This document shows, in pieces, positions 19,608-28,322 of a stretch of DNA of 64,000 bases; position 1 is the first letter of the stretch, and the number at the start of each line of letters is the position of its first letter. The position numbers and the translations under genes were made by a program. A model generated the notes under the pieces. It did not search any database and was not told where the DNA came from. It saw only the letters and a program-made list of their open reading frames with translations. Origin of the DNA: Trichocoleus sp. FACHB-46 (GTDB taxonomy: Bacteria > Cyanobacteriota > Cyanobacteriia > FACHB-46); assembly GCF_014695385.1 (NCBI RefSeq), contig NZ_JACJOD010000006.1:434001-498000 (forward strand), in the 5' to 3' direction.

Positions 19608-20435
19608 ATGCCTGTATCGTCGCTTAAAAGCTTTTTATTGCCTGCTGTCCTTCTGTCTAGCACGGTGTTTTCCAGCTTGACGTTACCATTAGTTATGTTG
19701 GGTTCACAGCCAATTGATATTCGGGTTCAGCAAGAACCTGTTTTCAGTGGCCAATTGAAAGATGTAGCAGCTCCTTACCTTGGTTTTGCAACGGCGCTGA
19801 GTTTGGGCGCGGGCATCGCTAGCGTAGCTGTAACTGGATGGCGGCGGTCTTCGCGCAAATCGGCTCAAGTTGAAGAACAGCTATCCAGCCTCCAAGAGAA
19901 TTTGCAAGTTAAAGAGAGCCAGTTAGAAGAACTAAAGTTATCCGAAGTTCGCCTAGCTGCTACAGGCCTCTCTGAATTTCTGCATGACAAGCCAGTCCAA
20001 GTGGTCACGGGAACTACGGTAGATTTAGCTCAGCCTGTCGTGATTGCTCCATCAGCTATCCCCACTGCAACTGCTGAAACAGTTACGACCTCGCAGGCTG
20101 CTGTCAAAACTGATCTGTCCCGTCCTGTCTCGGTGCAAGCCGCGGTTTCAGCTCTGCATCCAGCTCAAGCTTTCCTTAGTTTTGCTCAAGCTGGGGCAAC
20201 TACCGAGGAAACAGAGGTACAAGCACCCGTTGCCCATGCCCAAGTTGATGAGTTGCAAACTCAACTCAAGCAAATCATGGCTCAACTGGAAGTGTTGCAA
20301 GGAGCTTTGCACGATGTGCCTCAACTGGATGCTGCTCGTGCTAGCAGCTTCACCAGATTCCATCCCACTATGAGCTATGCTCAGCGCTCCCAAAAGGTAG
20401 AGCCAATCCGTGTTCAACAGAAAGTGGCTTCCTGA
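19608..20435 (+). CDS. membrane-anchored coiled-coil protein of unknown function
   Basis: Not recognised. 275 residues from the ATG at 19608 (an in-frame TTG at 19590 is less likely). The N-terminal 'MPVSSLKSFLLPAVLLSS' region is a signal or membrane anchor, and a second hydrophobic stretch ('YLGFATALSLGAGIASVAV') precedes a basic 'RRSSRK' stop-transfer. A coiled coil follows (about 85-115, 'VEEQLSSLQENLQVKESQLEEL' region), then an Ala/Thr-rich linker, and another short coiled coil ('DELQTQLKQIMAQLEVLQ') near the end. The layout suggests a cell-envelope spacer or scaffold. Proximity to the cellulose operon hints at, but does not prove, a shared role. Confidence 0.75.
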   Translation: MPVSSLKSFLLPAVLLSSTVFSSLTLPLVMLGSQPIDIRVQQEPVFSGQLKDVAAPYLGFATALSLGAGIASVAVTGWRRSSRKSAQVEEQLSSLQENLQVKESQLEELKLSEVRLAATGLSEFLHDKPVQVVTGTTVDLAQPVVIAPSAIPTATAETVTTSQAAVKTDLSRPVSVQAAVSALHPAQAFLSFAQAGATTEETEVQAPVAHAQVDELQTQLKQIMAQLEVLQGALHDVPQLDAARASSFTRFHPTMSYAQRSQKVEPIRVQQKVAS

Positions 20436-20530
20436 CTCACTCAGTTAGCTCAAGGCTACTTGATTGCCAAATCCAAACTACTGTTTCCTCAACCCTTGAT
20501 GCCGCTAGATATAACTTGAAGCAAGCGTCG

Positions 20531-21319
20531 TTAGCGGAGTAACTGATCAGGTGAGAGAGGAGCAGTAGTTTGGCTTGTATTGGCACTAGCGGTTGGCTTG
20601 GAGTTCGCTGGGGCTGATTTTTCAGGGGTAGCAATCTGCGAGCGATCGCCCCACCCTCCGTTGATGTCTGCTGTCGTCAGGGTGGGAGGAGTGGTTTTCC
20701 CGGTCGGTAAGGGGACGGGTAAAGCTTGACTAATCTGTAGATAACGCTGACCATCAGTAGTGAATCGCGCTAAATTACCTTCTAGTTGAATTCCTTGCTC
20801 TTGTACCTTCTGCTGAATCGTAGGCGGTTGTCCCTCTGGCTCAAACGTTGCTAGAAAGACAACATCAGGGGCGGGAGTCGTTGGAATTTTGAGTTCGGAC
20901 TGGTTAATCTGCCATCCCTCGCGAAATTGGCCATTGGGTGCAACTTGCCAAAGATTGAGGGAGGTCTGCCACTTGCCTTGATTAACCACTACATCTTGCC
21001 GACTTAAGACGGTGTAAGTCAACTGAGATTGAAGTTGTGGTGATAAACCCCCAGTTGCTAAGGGTGCTGTTTGACTGGGAGAGAGGTAGCGGATAGCAGA
21101 GACAGTGATGCGGCTCTGGTCTGGTAAGTTTGTGTTGCCTGAGACGGAATAAACTCCCGATCGCCCAGCAGGTTCTACTTGGAGGTTCAAATTAACCTCA
21201 GGGGGTTTAGCTTGCGAGCAACCAGTGCTAACCAGAAGTAAGCCGCTTAAACAATAGGGTGCCGCTCCATGCCAAATTTGTTTGGCGGGCAAGATGAAAT
21301 GTAGGAATTGACGTTGCAT
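20531..21319 (-). CDS. putative lipoprotein of unknown function
   Basis: 262 residues. A basic start, then hydrophobic 'YCLSGLLLVSTGCSQ' with a lipobox (VSTG-C), so the protein is probably lipid-anchored in the periplasm. The mature part is beta-rich with 'SVSGNTNLPDQSRITVSAIRYL', reminiscent of immunoglobulin-like carbohydrate or surface proteins; the end is Pro/Ser/Thr-rich. No family recognised with confidence. It converges with the coiled-coil gene and is divergent from the bcs operon, with a 440-bp shared upstream region. Confidence 0.78.
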   Translation of the reverse strand: MQRQFLHFILPAKQIWHGAAPYCLSGLLLVSTGCSQAKPPEVNLNLQVEPAGRSGVYSVSGNTNLPDQSRITVSAIRYLSPSQTAPLATGGLSPQLQSQLTYTVLSRQDVVVNQGKWQTSLNLWQVAPNGQFREGWQINQSELKIPTTPAPDVVFLATFEPEGQPPTIQQKVQEQGIQLEGNLARFTTDGQRYLQISQALPVPLPTGKTTPPTLTTADINGGWGDRSQIATPEKSAPANSKPTASANTSQTTAPLSPDQLLR

Positions 21320-21758
21320 GGCGATCGCGAGTAAAAATGGGGCTGTAAACGGAATAACAAATCCTATTAGTTAGTGTGAACTGAATTAGAACAGAATCAA
21401 ATAGTGATTCATGAAGATTTTCTTGATCAGGACAATATTTTAATCTTCTAGTTCTTGTGTAAAAACTTAGTGAATTCACTGGCTTTTTTGACACAATAAC
21501 TTGGAGATATTGTATTTCCTTAAGTTAGATTGCCTGACGCTAATTCAAGTTAGGGTGCTTAGTAAAGAGTTCGATTCTAATAATATTTAGATTGAACGCA
21601 TTCAAACACTAGCGATGTATTTGCATACAAGTAAAACTTTATTGTTCCAATGACCGCCGCTTCTGCTAAAGTTTTCAGCAGTCTAAATGTTTTTCGGTAG
21701 TCTTAGCTTCCATATTCACTAGACCGCATCAGACAGCACAATAGGTGTGAGCCATATC
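21320..21758. other. divergent upstream region of the cellulose operon
   Basis: About 440 bp, A/T-rich, without a supported ORF. It contains the candidate promoter at 21488 and a long leader to the first bcs-cluster gene. No riboswitch could be recognised by eye. Confidence 0.5.
21488..21516 (+). promoter_or_regulatory. candidate promoter of the cellulose operon
   Basis: A consensus -35 TTGACA (21488-21493), 17-bp spacer and TGTATT (21511-21516). It would give a leader of about 235 nt before the barrel gene. Confidence 0.4.
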
Positions 21759-24572
21759 ATGCTTGATTCTCGTTGGTCTATCTTCCGTAGCTATTTACTC
21801 TCGCTTAGAGTCCTAGCATCTGGCTCAATCTCATTGCTTCTTTTCATCGGGCTAACTCAGGTAAAGCCTAGCTGGGCAAACTCTCCCCGTCTGTCGGAAT
21901 CAACGCCTCAACCCAGTTCTCAGAGTCAGGCCCCAGCCACTCAGAGTCCAAGTTCCGAAGCAAAGCTCAGAAATAAAAAGGCCACACCTCAGGCTCGCTC
22001 TACGTTGGCTGCGGCAGCGCTCGCCCCTCTTAAGGCTCCCCAAAACCTGTCTAATACTGAAGCGGATCTAGTCCATCAAATCGCTGGTTCTAGGCCAGAA
22101 GTGCTGGCTAAGCAGGTGGAAACGGCAATGCCCAGCTTCATCGCTCCGCAGCGATCGCCGTCTTTAGGATCTGACGCTACGACTCCATCTAAGTCGGTTA
22201 ACCCGCAGCGATCGCGATCGGTTCAATCTTCATCTGTTACGACTAAAAGCACGACCAAAACCTCTGGGGTTAAACCGTCCCAGACAGCCCCCATCAAGAC
22301 GGCTGACAATTACTGGCAGATGAATGGTGCAGGCTTGGGTGTCCCTGGACAATATAGTCCTGGAATCTGCGCGGGGAACTGTAATGGTTGGCCGCAGCCT
22401 GTAGGGCAGCGTAGCGATCCCAACGGACAACCCCTGCTAGTACCAACCCCCTTGCCTACGGTTCGCCCCGAGACGCCAAGTGCTAGTTTTTCGCCTCAGC
22501 AGCTACCTTGGATGTCTGGAGGGCCTGTAGCGGCTCCCGGTTGGGGAGGCATCAATGGTAATGCTTACCCTTATCCCTATCCGGTCGGGCAACTACCTCC
22601 GGCTCAGCTAGCCCCAATGCCGCCTCCTGGGTGGCATCCTTATGGTTGGAATCCCAATGGTGGTTTCTACCCGATGGGTCAGCCCATGCCTGCTCCCATG
22701 CCAACCTTGATGGTTCCAGGGGCGGGTGGTCCTACTGGACCCGATAGCTCCAATAATATTTATTTCTACAATCGGTACGCTCCTTCGCCACAGCCTACTG
22801 CCGCACCTGTAGCGCCTGTCTCCGTTCCTAATTTAACTGCGCCATTAACGTATCCAAATTTCTATAATGGTGCACCCAATTCCCCAAACAATTTCTATAA
22901 TGGTGCGCCGAATTATCCCGGTAATTTCTATAGTCCAAACCCGGTTTACCCCACTAACACTTATAGCTCTCAAGCTCCTAGTTATCCCAACAATTATCCC
23001 GGTAATATTTACAACAATGTTCCTGGTTATCCCAGTAATTATTCCAACCCTGCTTTAGGGTATCCCGGTAATTCTTATCCGCCTAATTCTTATCCAACTG
23101 CACCTGGGTATCCCAGTAATTCTTATAGTCCTGTACCGAACTATCCCAGTAATTATCCCAACCCTGCTTTAGGGTATCCCGGTAATTCTTATCCGCCTAA
23201 TTCTTACCCACCTAATTCTTATCCAACTGCATTTCCAACTGCCCCGAATTATCCGAGCAATCCATCTAGTCCTGCGCCGAATTATCCCGGCTATGGTGCT
23301 AATCCTACGCCCATGTATCCCGGTAGCGTTTATAACGCTGCACCCAACTACCCTGGAAGTCCATACCCCGGTGCCCCTGCTGCGTCCTACGGTGCTCCTA
23401 GCCCTTATGGTGCTGGGTATCCGACGGGGCAGCCGACCGCTTTTCCGCAGTTCCAAAATACGCCCACACCAACAGCTCCTCAAAGCACAACAGCCCCCCC
23501 AAGCAATTCACCAGGTAATGTAGCCCCTGCTGCTGCTTTAGAAACTCGACCAGAAACTTCCTCTAAGCCACTTTTGCGGAGTACGGCTTTGAGCGAACCT
23601 TCTGTGCAGCTGCAAGGTGTATATCTCTATCAGGCGGATGAATCATCCGCTAGAGCTCGCTTGTCAGCGGCTTATCCTTTAACGCCCAATATTCTGTTTG
23701 GTGGGGCGCTGGATTTGACGACAGGGCAGGGGTTGGTCGATTCGCAGCAAGAGGGGCTGAGTTTGAATGAGTTGTTTGTCGCTACTTCTCCGCGAGATTT
23801 GCCCAACTTGCGGTTTGTTGTAGGGCAATTAGACCTAACCTCTTATTTCGATCGCAACAGTTTTGCCAAGGATGGCGCGAGCCACTTCTTTAACCCAGTG
23901 TTTCAGACTAACTCCGCGCTGACCGCAACTGGGATTGGTTCTCGGCCTGGTGCTTTAGTGAACTGGGCTTTAACTGACAACATCGAAGCTAGATTTGCGG
24001 CGTTTTCCTCGGCGCGGAGCATTGGGGATTTCAGCTTAGATGGCTTTGCAGGCGAACTGGGACTCCGTTACGGCAACGCCATCATTCGCGGTACTTACAG
24101 CACAGGGCGAGAAACTGGAGCAGGCGATGGCTTCCGAGAAATCTTTCAAGTGAATCGAGGGGATGGGTTGAGTGGACCCCAGCGAGGCGATCGCGAGGAA
24201 GGCTTTGGCATCAACGCAGAGGTCTTTATTCCCAGCCTCAACATGGGTTTGTTTGGTCGCTACGGCCAGTACAACAACCGGGGTCTTGACGAACAAGGCA
24301 ACACCTACAACGTCGGACTTACCGTTTTAGATGTATTTGCCCCTGACGATCGCTTGGGCCTAGCCTATGGTCGCCAACTGTCTAATGCGGCTTTACGAAG
24401 ACAGCTGGGCGATCGCAACCCAGATGTTCTGGAACTCTATTACGATTTTCGCTTTTTGCCTAACTTGCGGCTAGGCTTTACCTTACAGGAACTAAATGGT
24501 TTCTCGGAGACGATCGCAGGATTCCGGCTCAAGACCGAATTTGATGTCACACCGAAGGGCAGGCTGCAATGA
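21759..24572 (+). CDS. outer-membrane beta-barrel (OprB-like) with long Pro/Tyr/Asn-rich region; probable cellulose exit channel
   Basis: 937 residues from ATG 21759 (GTG at 21747 also possible). A Sec signal ends near 'VKPSWANS'. Then a Ser/Pro-rich stretch, a Gly/Pro/Trp-rich stretch, and about 190 residues (about 360-547) of imperfect YPxNxYP repeats. Residues about 615-937 form a beta-barrel: alternating strands, with 'VGQLDLTSYFDRNSFAKD' and 'FFNPVF' as in carbohydrate porins of the OprB type. It overlaps the next gene by 4 bp (ATGA), so the two are translationally linked. In place it corresponds to the barrel of BcsC, here a separate protein preceding the TPR protein. Barrel assignment is good; the cellulose role is inferred from the operon. 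Confidence 0.85.
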   Translation: MLDSRWSIFRSYLLSLRVLASGSISLLLFIGLTQVKPSWANSPRLSESTPQPSSQSQAPATQSPSSEAKLRNKKATPQARSTLAAAALAPLKAPQNLSNTEADLVHQIAGSRPEVLAKQVETAMPSFIAPQRSPSLGSDATTPSKSVNPQRSRSVQSSSVTTKSTTKTSGVKPSQTAPIKTADNYWQMNGAGLGVPGQYSPGICAGNCNGWPQPVGQRSDPNGQPLLVPTPLPTVRPETPSASFSPQQLPWMSGGPVAAPGWGGINGNAYPYPYPVGQLPPAQLAPMPPPGWHPYGWNPNGGFYPMGQPMPAPMPTLMVPGAGGPTGPDSSNNIYFYNRYAPSPQPTAAPVAPVSVPNLTAPLTYPNFYNGAPNSPNNFYNGAPNYPGNFYSPNPVYPTNTYSSQAPSYPNNYPGNIYNNVPGYPSNYSNPALGYPGNSYPPNSYPTAPGYPSNSYSPVPNYPSNYPNPALGYPGNSYPPNSYPPNSYPTAFPTAPNYPSNPSSPAPNYPGYGANPTPMYPGSVYNAAPNYPGSPYPGAPAASYGAPSPYGAGYPTGQPTAFPQFQNTPTPTAPQSTTAPPSNSPGNVAPAAALETRPETSSKPLLRSTALSEPSVQLQGVYLYQADESSARARLSAAYPLTPNILFGGALDLTTGQGLVDSQQEGLSLNELFVATSPRDLPNLRFVVGQLDLTSYFDRNSFAKDGASHFFNPVFQTNSALTATGIGSRPGALVNWALTDNIEARFAAFSSARSIGDFSLDGFAGELGLRYGNAIIRGTYSTGRETGAGDGFREIFQVNRGDGLSGPQRGDREEGFGINAEVFIPSLNMGLFGRYGQYNNRGLDEQGNTYNVGLTVLDVFAPDDRLGLAYGRQLSNAALRRQLGDRNPDVLELYYDFRFLPNLRLGFTLQELNGFSETIAGFRLKTEFDVTPKGRLQ
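23028..23206 (+). repeat. recent 114-bp duplication inside the barrel gene's repeat region
   Basis: About 65 bp at 23028-23092 recur at 23142-23206 with one or two mismatches, offset 114 bp (38 codons), so the frame is kept. It sits in a larger stretch (about 22840-23350) of degenerate repeats encoding YPGN/YPSN/YPPN units. Confidence 0.8.
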
Positions 24573-26908
24573 ACCAACGGCATGACACCTGGAAAAACAC
24601 CCGCAAAACAGTGAAGTTTAGGCGATTGGGCTGGTCTTGCTTGCTCGCCGTAGGGTTGAGCGGTGGTTTGATGGTAGACCTGTGGCCCTGGGAAATTCCG
24701 GCGGTGCAAGCGCAGACGGTGCCTGCTTCGGTTCGACAAGCTTATACCCTGCTAAATCGCGGCTTGGTCAATGATGCGATCGCGGCTTTTCAGCGAGCTA
24801 TTCGCAGTTACCCACAATCGATAGAAGCCAAGTTGGGATTGGCGATCGCCTATCGGCGGGCAGGACAAGACGCCAATGCCTTCCAGGCTTATGGGCGCGT
24901 GTTGGAACAAGACCCAAACAACCGTTTGGCGCTCAAAACGTTGGGGTTTCTAGGAGGCTACCGAGCGGAATGGCAAGACCAAGGCATTATTGCTTTAACC
25001 ACCTTGCTGAACTTAGAACCCAACGACCTAGAAGCGCGGGGACAGCGGGCGCTCTTACTGGGCTATCGGGGTCGCTTTGCAGAGTCTTTGGCTGACTACC
25101 AGATTGTTTTACAAAACAATCCCACCCCTGATGTGATTCTAGGGGCGGCGCAAATTTATACTTACACGGGAAATGCTCAGCAAGGGTTAGAGCTGTTCAA
25201 CCGCTACCGAGCTTCCGGCAAAACGATCACCGGGAATGCCGCAGTGGCCTATGCTCGGGCCTTGAGGGAAACGGGCAATCCTGCTCAAGCGATCGCCATT
25301 TTGCAAGCGCAACTACAATCATCCCGCGAGTTAGACGACACGGCGATTCAAGCTCGCTCGGAACTATCTCAAGCTTATTTGGCTAACCAGCAACCTGCTG
25401 AAGCGCTAGCAGTTTTAGATCCACTCCGTGGTCGTCCTGAAGCAGCCTTGCCTTTGGCGAGGGCACTCAATGAGTTAGGGAGCAAAGCCAATGCTCCGAC
25501 CCTGACCCAAGAGGCAGCAGCCCTCTACCGTCAGGAACTCCAGCGCCAAACCAATCCTACGCCGACGTTGGTGCAAGAAGTGGCCGATGTGCTCAGCGGT
25601 ATTCCTGCCGAGCAACCTTATGCGCTGCAACTGTATCGCCAACTGACGCAGCAGCAGCCCAACAATCAAATTTTGGCGCTGAAGCAATTGGCCTTGGAGA
25701 GCCAGTTGGGCGTGATTTCTAGAGCTGAGCTACGGCAACGACTACAAACGGTTTTGCAGCCTTTACCGAGCAATCCAGTAGAGCTACAACAGTTAGCTCA
25801 AGCGCTCTCAGCAGTGGAACCAGAACCAGAACTGTTCCCGGTGTACCAAACGTTGCTGCAAGCGGGCGTCAACGCGCCTTTTCTCAACTTCCGCATCGCC
25901 CAACTCTTGATTCAGCAGAACAATCTGCCAGCGGCGAGAAGTGCCTTGGCTGCCTATGCTAATACATCGGCAGGAGCACAGGACCGAGCTTCGGAACTAC
26001 TTTTGGCTGAGATCGAGCGGCGGGAAGGCAACTTGGAAGCCAGCGCTCAGCGTTATCAAGCAATTCTGGCTAGTAACCCCAGCGATCGCGACATCATCAA
26101 CAATGCCTTGCAAGGCTTGGCAAGTGTGCGTCAAACGCAGGGACGCACCGATGAATCGTTAGCGATTTATAACCAATTAGTTGCCCTGAATCCGCAAAAT
26201 TTGGAAATTCAACTGGGTCGAGCAGCTTTAGCTTATCAGGCTCAACGGATTTCTTTAGCTGAGGCGGAAGCGGTGTTGAATACTTGGCTGCAAACCCGCC
26301 CCCCCACCGACACGCCGCCGGAATTGGTGACTTTGGTGGGAGTGCTACCCCCGGACCCTCGCCGCGAACCGCTTTACAATGCGCTGCTGCAACTGGACCC
26401 GAATAATTCTGCTTTGCAGTTACGCTCGATTCAGGTGATTGCCGCTCGGAGTCCTGCCCAAGCCAGAGCGATCGCCGCCCAATTGGTAGCCCGCAATCCC
26501 AATAATCCGAGTGCGTACCAACTGCAAGGGCAGGTAGCCCAGGCATTAGGAGATTTGGACCAAGCCAGTGATGCCTACCAGCGGCTTTTGCAAATCCAAC
26601 CAAACAATGTTGAAGCACTATCTGCCTTAGGCGGGGTGCGATTCCAGCAACGTCGGTTTGGGGCGGCAGAGCAGTTGTATTCGCAAGTGCTAGCGTTCAA
26701 TCCGACAGATGTGGGGGCACAGCGATCGCTGGCTGAACTGATGGCGGCTCAAGGCATGCCCCTCACCGCTTTGCAGCAACTGGAACAACTTCAGGTACAG
26801 CAAGCGACGACTGGAACCCCGGATAGTAGCTTGTCTCGGAGGGTGCAGCAGATCAAAGAAGACTTGTTGAGACAGCGAGGGTTTCAACCACCGTGGGAGC
26901 GTTACTAA
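24569..26908 (+). CDS. TPR-repeat periplasmic protein, BcsC-like scaffold
   Basis: 779 residues. It has its own Sec signal (basic start, hydrophobic core, 'AVQAQTV' cleavage region near residue 49), so it is not just a frameshifted piece of the barrel gene. The rest is almost all tetratricopeptide repeats, with typical 'ALxxxxxALxxxPxNxxA' spacing, for example 'YGRVLEQDPNNRLALKTLG' and 'YQRLLQIQPNNVEALSALG'. This matches the N-terminal TPR part of BcsC, which bridges BcsB and the outer membrane. No barrel follows. It starts inside the stop of the barrel gene and is followed 7 bp later by the GH8 gene. The product is expected to be periplasmic. Confidence 0.88.
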   Translation: MNQRHDTWKNTRKTVKFRRLGWSCLLAVGLSGGLMVDLWPWEIPAVQAQTVPASVRQAYTLLNRGLVNDAIAAFQRAIRSYPQSIEAKLGLAIAYRRAGQDANAFQAYGRVLEQDPNNRLALKTLGFLGGYRAEWQDQGIIALTTLLNLEPNDLEARGQRALLLGYRGRFAESLADYQIVLQNNPTPDVILGAAQIYTYTGNAQQGLELFNRYRASGKTITGNAAVAYARALRETGNPAQAIAILQAQLQSSRELDDTAIQARSELSQAYLANQQPAEALAVLDPLRGRPEAALPLARALNELGSKANAPTLTQEAAALYRQELQRQTNPTPTLVQEVADVLSGIPAEQPYALQLYRQLTQQQPNNQILALKQLALESQLGVISRAELRQRLQTVLQPLPSNPVELQQLAQALSAVEPEPELFPVYQTLLQAGVNAPFLNFRIAQLLIQQNNLPAARSALAAYANTSAGAQDRASELLLAEIERREGNLEASAQRYQAILASNPSDRDIINNALQGLASVRQTQGRTDESLAIYNQLVALNPQNLEIQLGRAALAYQAQRISLAEAEAVLNTWLQTRPPTDTPPELVTLVGVLPPDPRREPLYNALLQLDPNNSALQLRSIQVIAARSPAQARAIAAQLVARNPNNPSAYQLQGQVAQALGDLDQASDAYQRLLQIQPNNVEALSALGGVRFQQRRFGAAEQLYSQVLAFNPTDVGAQRSLAELMAAQGMPLTALQQLEQLQVQQATTGTPDSSLSRRVQQIKEDLLRQRGFQPPWERY

Positions 26909-26915
26909 CTGCTAA

Positions 26916-28295
26916 ATGGATGGTGTTGTCACCATGCGGTTCAATTTTGTGCGTTTAGCTTTACTACCTTGTGCAGGGCCAGTTGAGATGTTACGGTACC
27001 CCAAAACTAAGCGACAAACAGGCTCGTGGTCATGGTGGCGTAGGGCAGCAGTGGCAGTTAGTCTGAGTGGCATGATGGGACTACTCGGATGTTCTAAATT
27101 TTCTAGCGACGTCAGACAATCTCCACCCGCTACCCCGCCAGCCACTACAGCGCCAACTCCCAGTCCAGACCCGACTGTAATCAGCTCAGCAACAGCAGCG
27201 CCAACTCAACAACTGTTGCAGCAAAGTTGGACCGCCTATCGGCAACGTTTTATTCAAGCGGATGGGCGGGTGATTGACCGGGAAGCAGGCGATCGCTCTA
27301 CGTCCGAAGGGCAAGCCTATGCCATGCTGCGAGCGGTGTTGAGTGATGACCCCAGCACCTTTGCCAAAACCTTGCAGTGGTCAGAAAACAATTTGCAACG
27401 CCAAGCTAATGGCAAACGTACCGACCAGCTCTGGGTTTGGAAGTGGGGCCGTAATGAACAAGGCCCAAATGAACCCGCAAGATGGGGAGCGATCGACCCG
27501 AATTTTGCCAGTGATGCCGATGTCGATGCCATTACCGCTCTGATTTTGGCATCCCGGCGTTGGCAGAAACCAGAGTATTTGAAGTTGGCCCAAGCCAAAT
27601 TGCAAGACTTGTGGCGATTCTCTACCGTGGTCGCTGGTGGGCAGCGCTATTTGCTGCCAGGGCCAGCCGCAGCTTTTCAGCAGCAGACCGTGATTCAACT
27701 GAATCCGTCCTACTTTGCGCCTTATGCGTTTCGGCTCTTTGCTCAAGTCGATCCCAAGCACGATTGGTTGAGCTTGGTGGACAGTAGTTATCAAGCTCTG
27801 GAAAACTCAGCCACGCTATCAGCTGTTGGTTTGCCGAGCGATTGGGTAGCGGTGGACACAACCACAGGAGAATTTCAACCGTTACCGCTCTCTGGGCCGC
27901 TGAAAAGCCAATACAGTTTTGACGCTTACCGCGTCTGGTGGCGGGTCGCTTGGGACGCGGAGTTATTCGACTCCGCACCTGCCAAAGCGTATCTGCAAAA
28001 GCATTTAGGATTTCTGCAAAAACAATGGCGATCGCAACAAAAAATCCCCGCCACTTTTGATCTTTCAGGTGCACCGACCGTGAGTTACGAAGCCACTGCT
28101 CAATATGCCATGTTGTATCCTGCTTGGCGACTGCTCGACCCGGCGATCGCCACCGAGCTTTGGCAGCGAAAGTTGCAGCCCCAGTACCGTAATGGTTTTT
28201 GGGATAACAACTCCGCTTATTATGTGCAAAACCTCGCTTGGTTAGGCTTGCTACCGCCCGACACCATTTCTCCCCAACTGTTGCAACCTCGTTAA
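26916..28295 (+). CDS. bcsZ: GH8 endoglucanase lipoprotein (BcsZ-type)
   Basis: 459 residues from ATG 26916. In-frame ATGs at 26934 and 26988 exist; the last gives the most normal lipoprotein signal, ending in 'GLLGC' (Cys59 in the long form, Cys35 in the short). GH8 signature residues are present: catalytic acid in 'STSEGQAYAM' (E131) and acidic 'SDADVDAI' (D200, D202). BcsZ-type enzymes hydrolyse beta-1,4-glucan and are needed for, or tune, cellulose output. The lipid anchor is unusual, because most BcsZ are soluble periplasmic proteins. It lies between the TPR protein and BcsB (27-bp gap). Confidence 0.9.
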   Translation: MDGVVTMRFNFVRLALLPCAGPVEMLRYPKTKRQTGSWSWWRRAAVAVSLSGMMGLLGCSKFSSDVRQSPPATPPATTAPTPSPDPTVISSATAAPTQQLLQQSWTAYRQRFIQADGRVIDREAGDRSTSEGQAYAMLRAVLSDDPSTFAKTLQWSENNLQRQANGKRTDQLWVWKWGRNEQGPNEPARWGAIDPNFASDADVDAITALILASRRWQKPEYLKLAQAKLQDLWRFSTVVAGGQRYLLPGPAAAFQQQTVIQLNPSYFAPYAFRLFAQVDPKHDWLSLVDSSYQALENSATLSAVGLPSDWVAVDTTTGEFQPLPLSGPLKSQYSFDAYRVWWRVAWDAELFDSAPAKAYLQKHLGFLQKQWRSQQKIPATFDLSGAPTVSYEATAQYAMLYPAWRLLDPAIATELWQRKLQPQYRNGFWDNNSAYYVQNLAWLGLLPPDTISPQLLQPR

Positions 28296-28322
28296 AGCCC
28301 CACCCGCTAAACTTACCCATCC

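Noticed and set aside
22840-23400. Possible CRISPR array or intergenic tandem repeat
   Set aside because: Repeats are in frame, degenerate and of unequal unit length, without unique spacers; they encode the YPxN protein segment.
24560-24575. Frameshift that would have split a single BcsC gene
   Set aside because: The two proteins have separate signal peptides and a coupled ATGA start, and the order (barrel then TPR) is opposite to BcsC, so a sequencing or recent mutation split is not the explanation.
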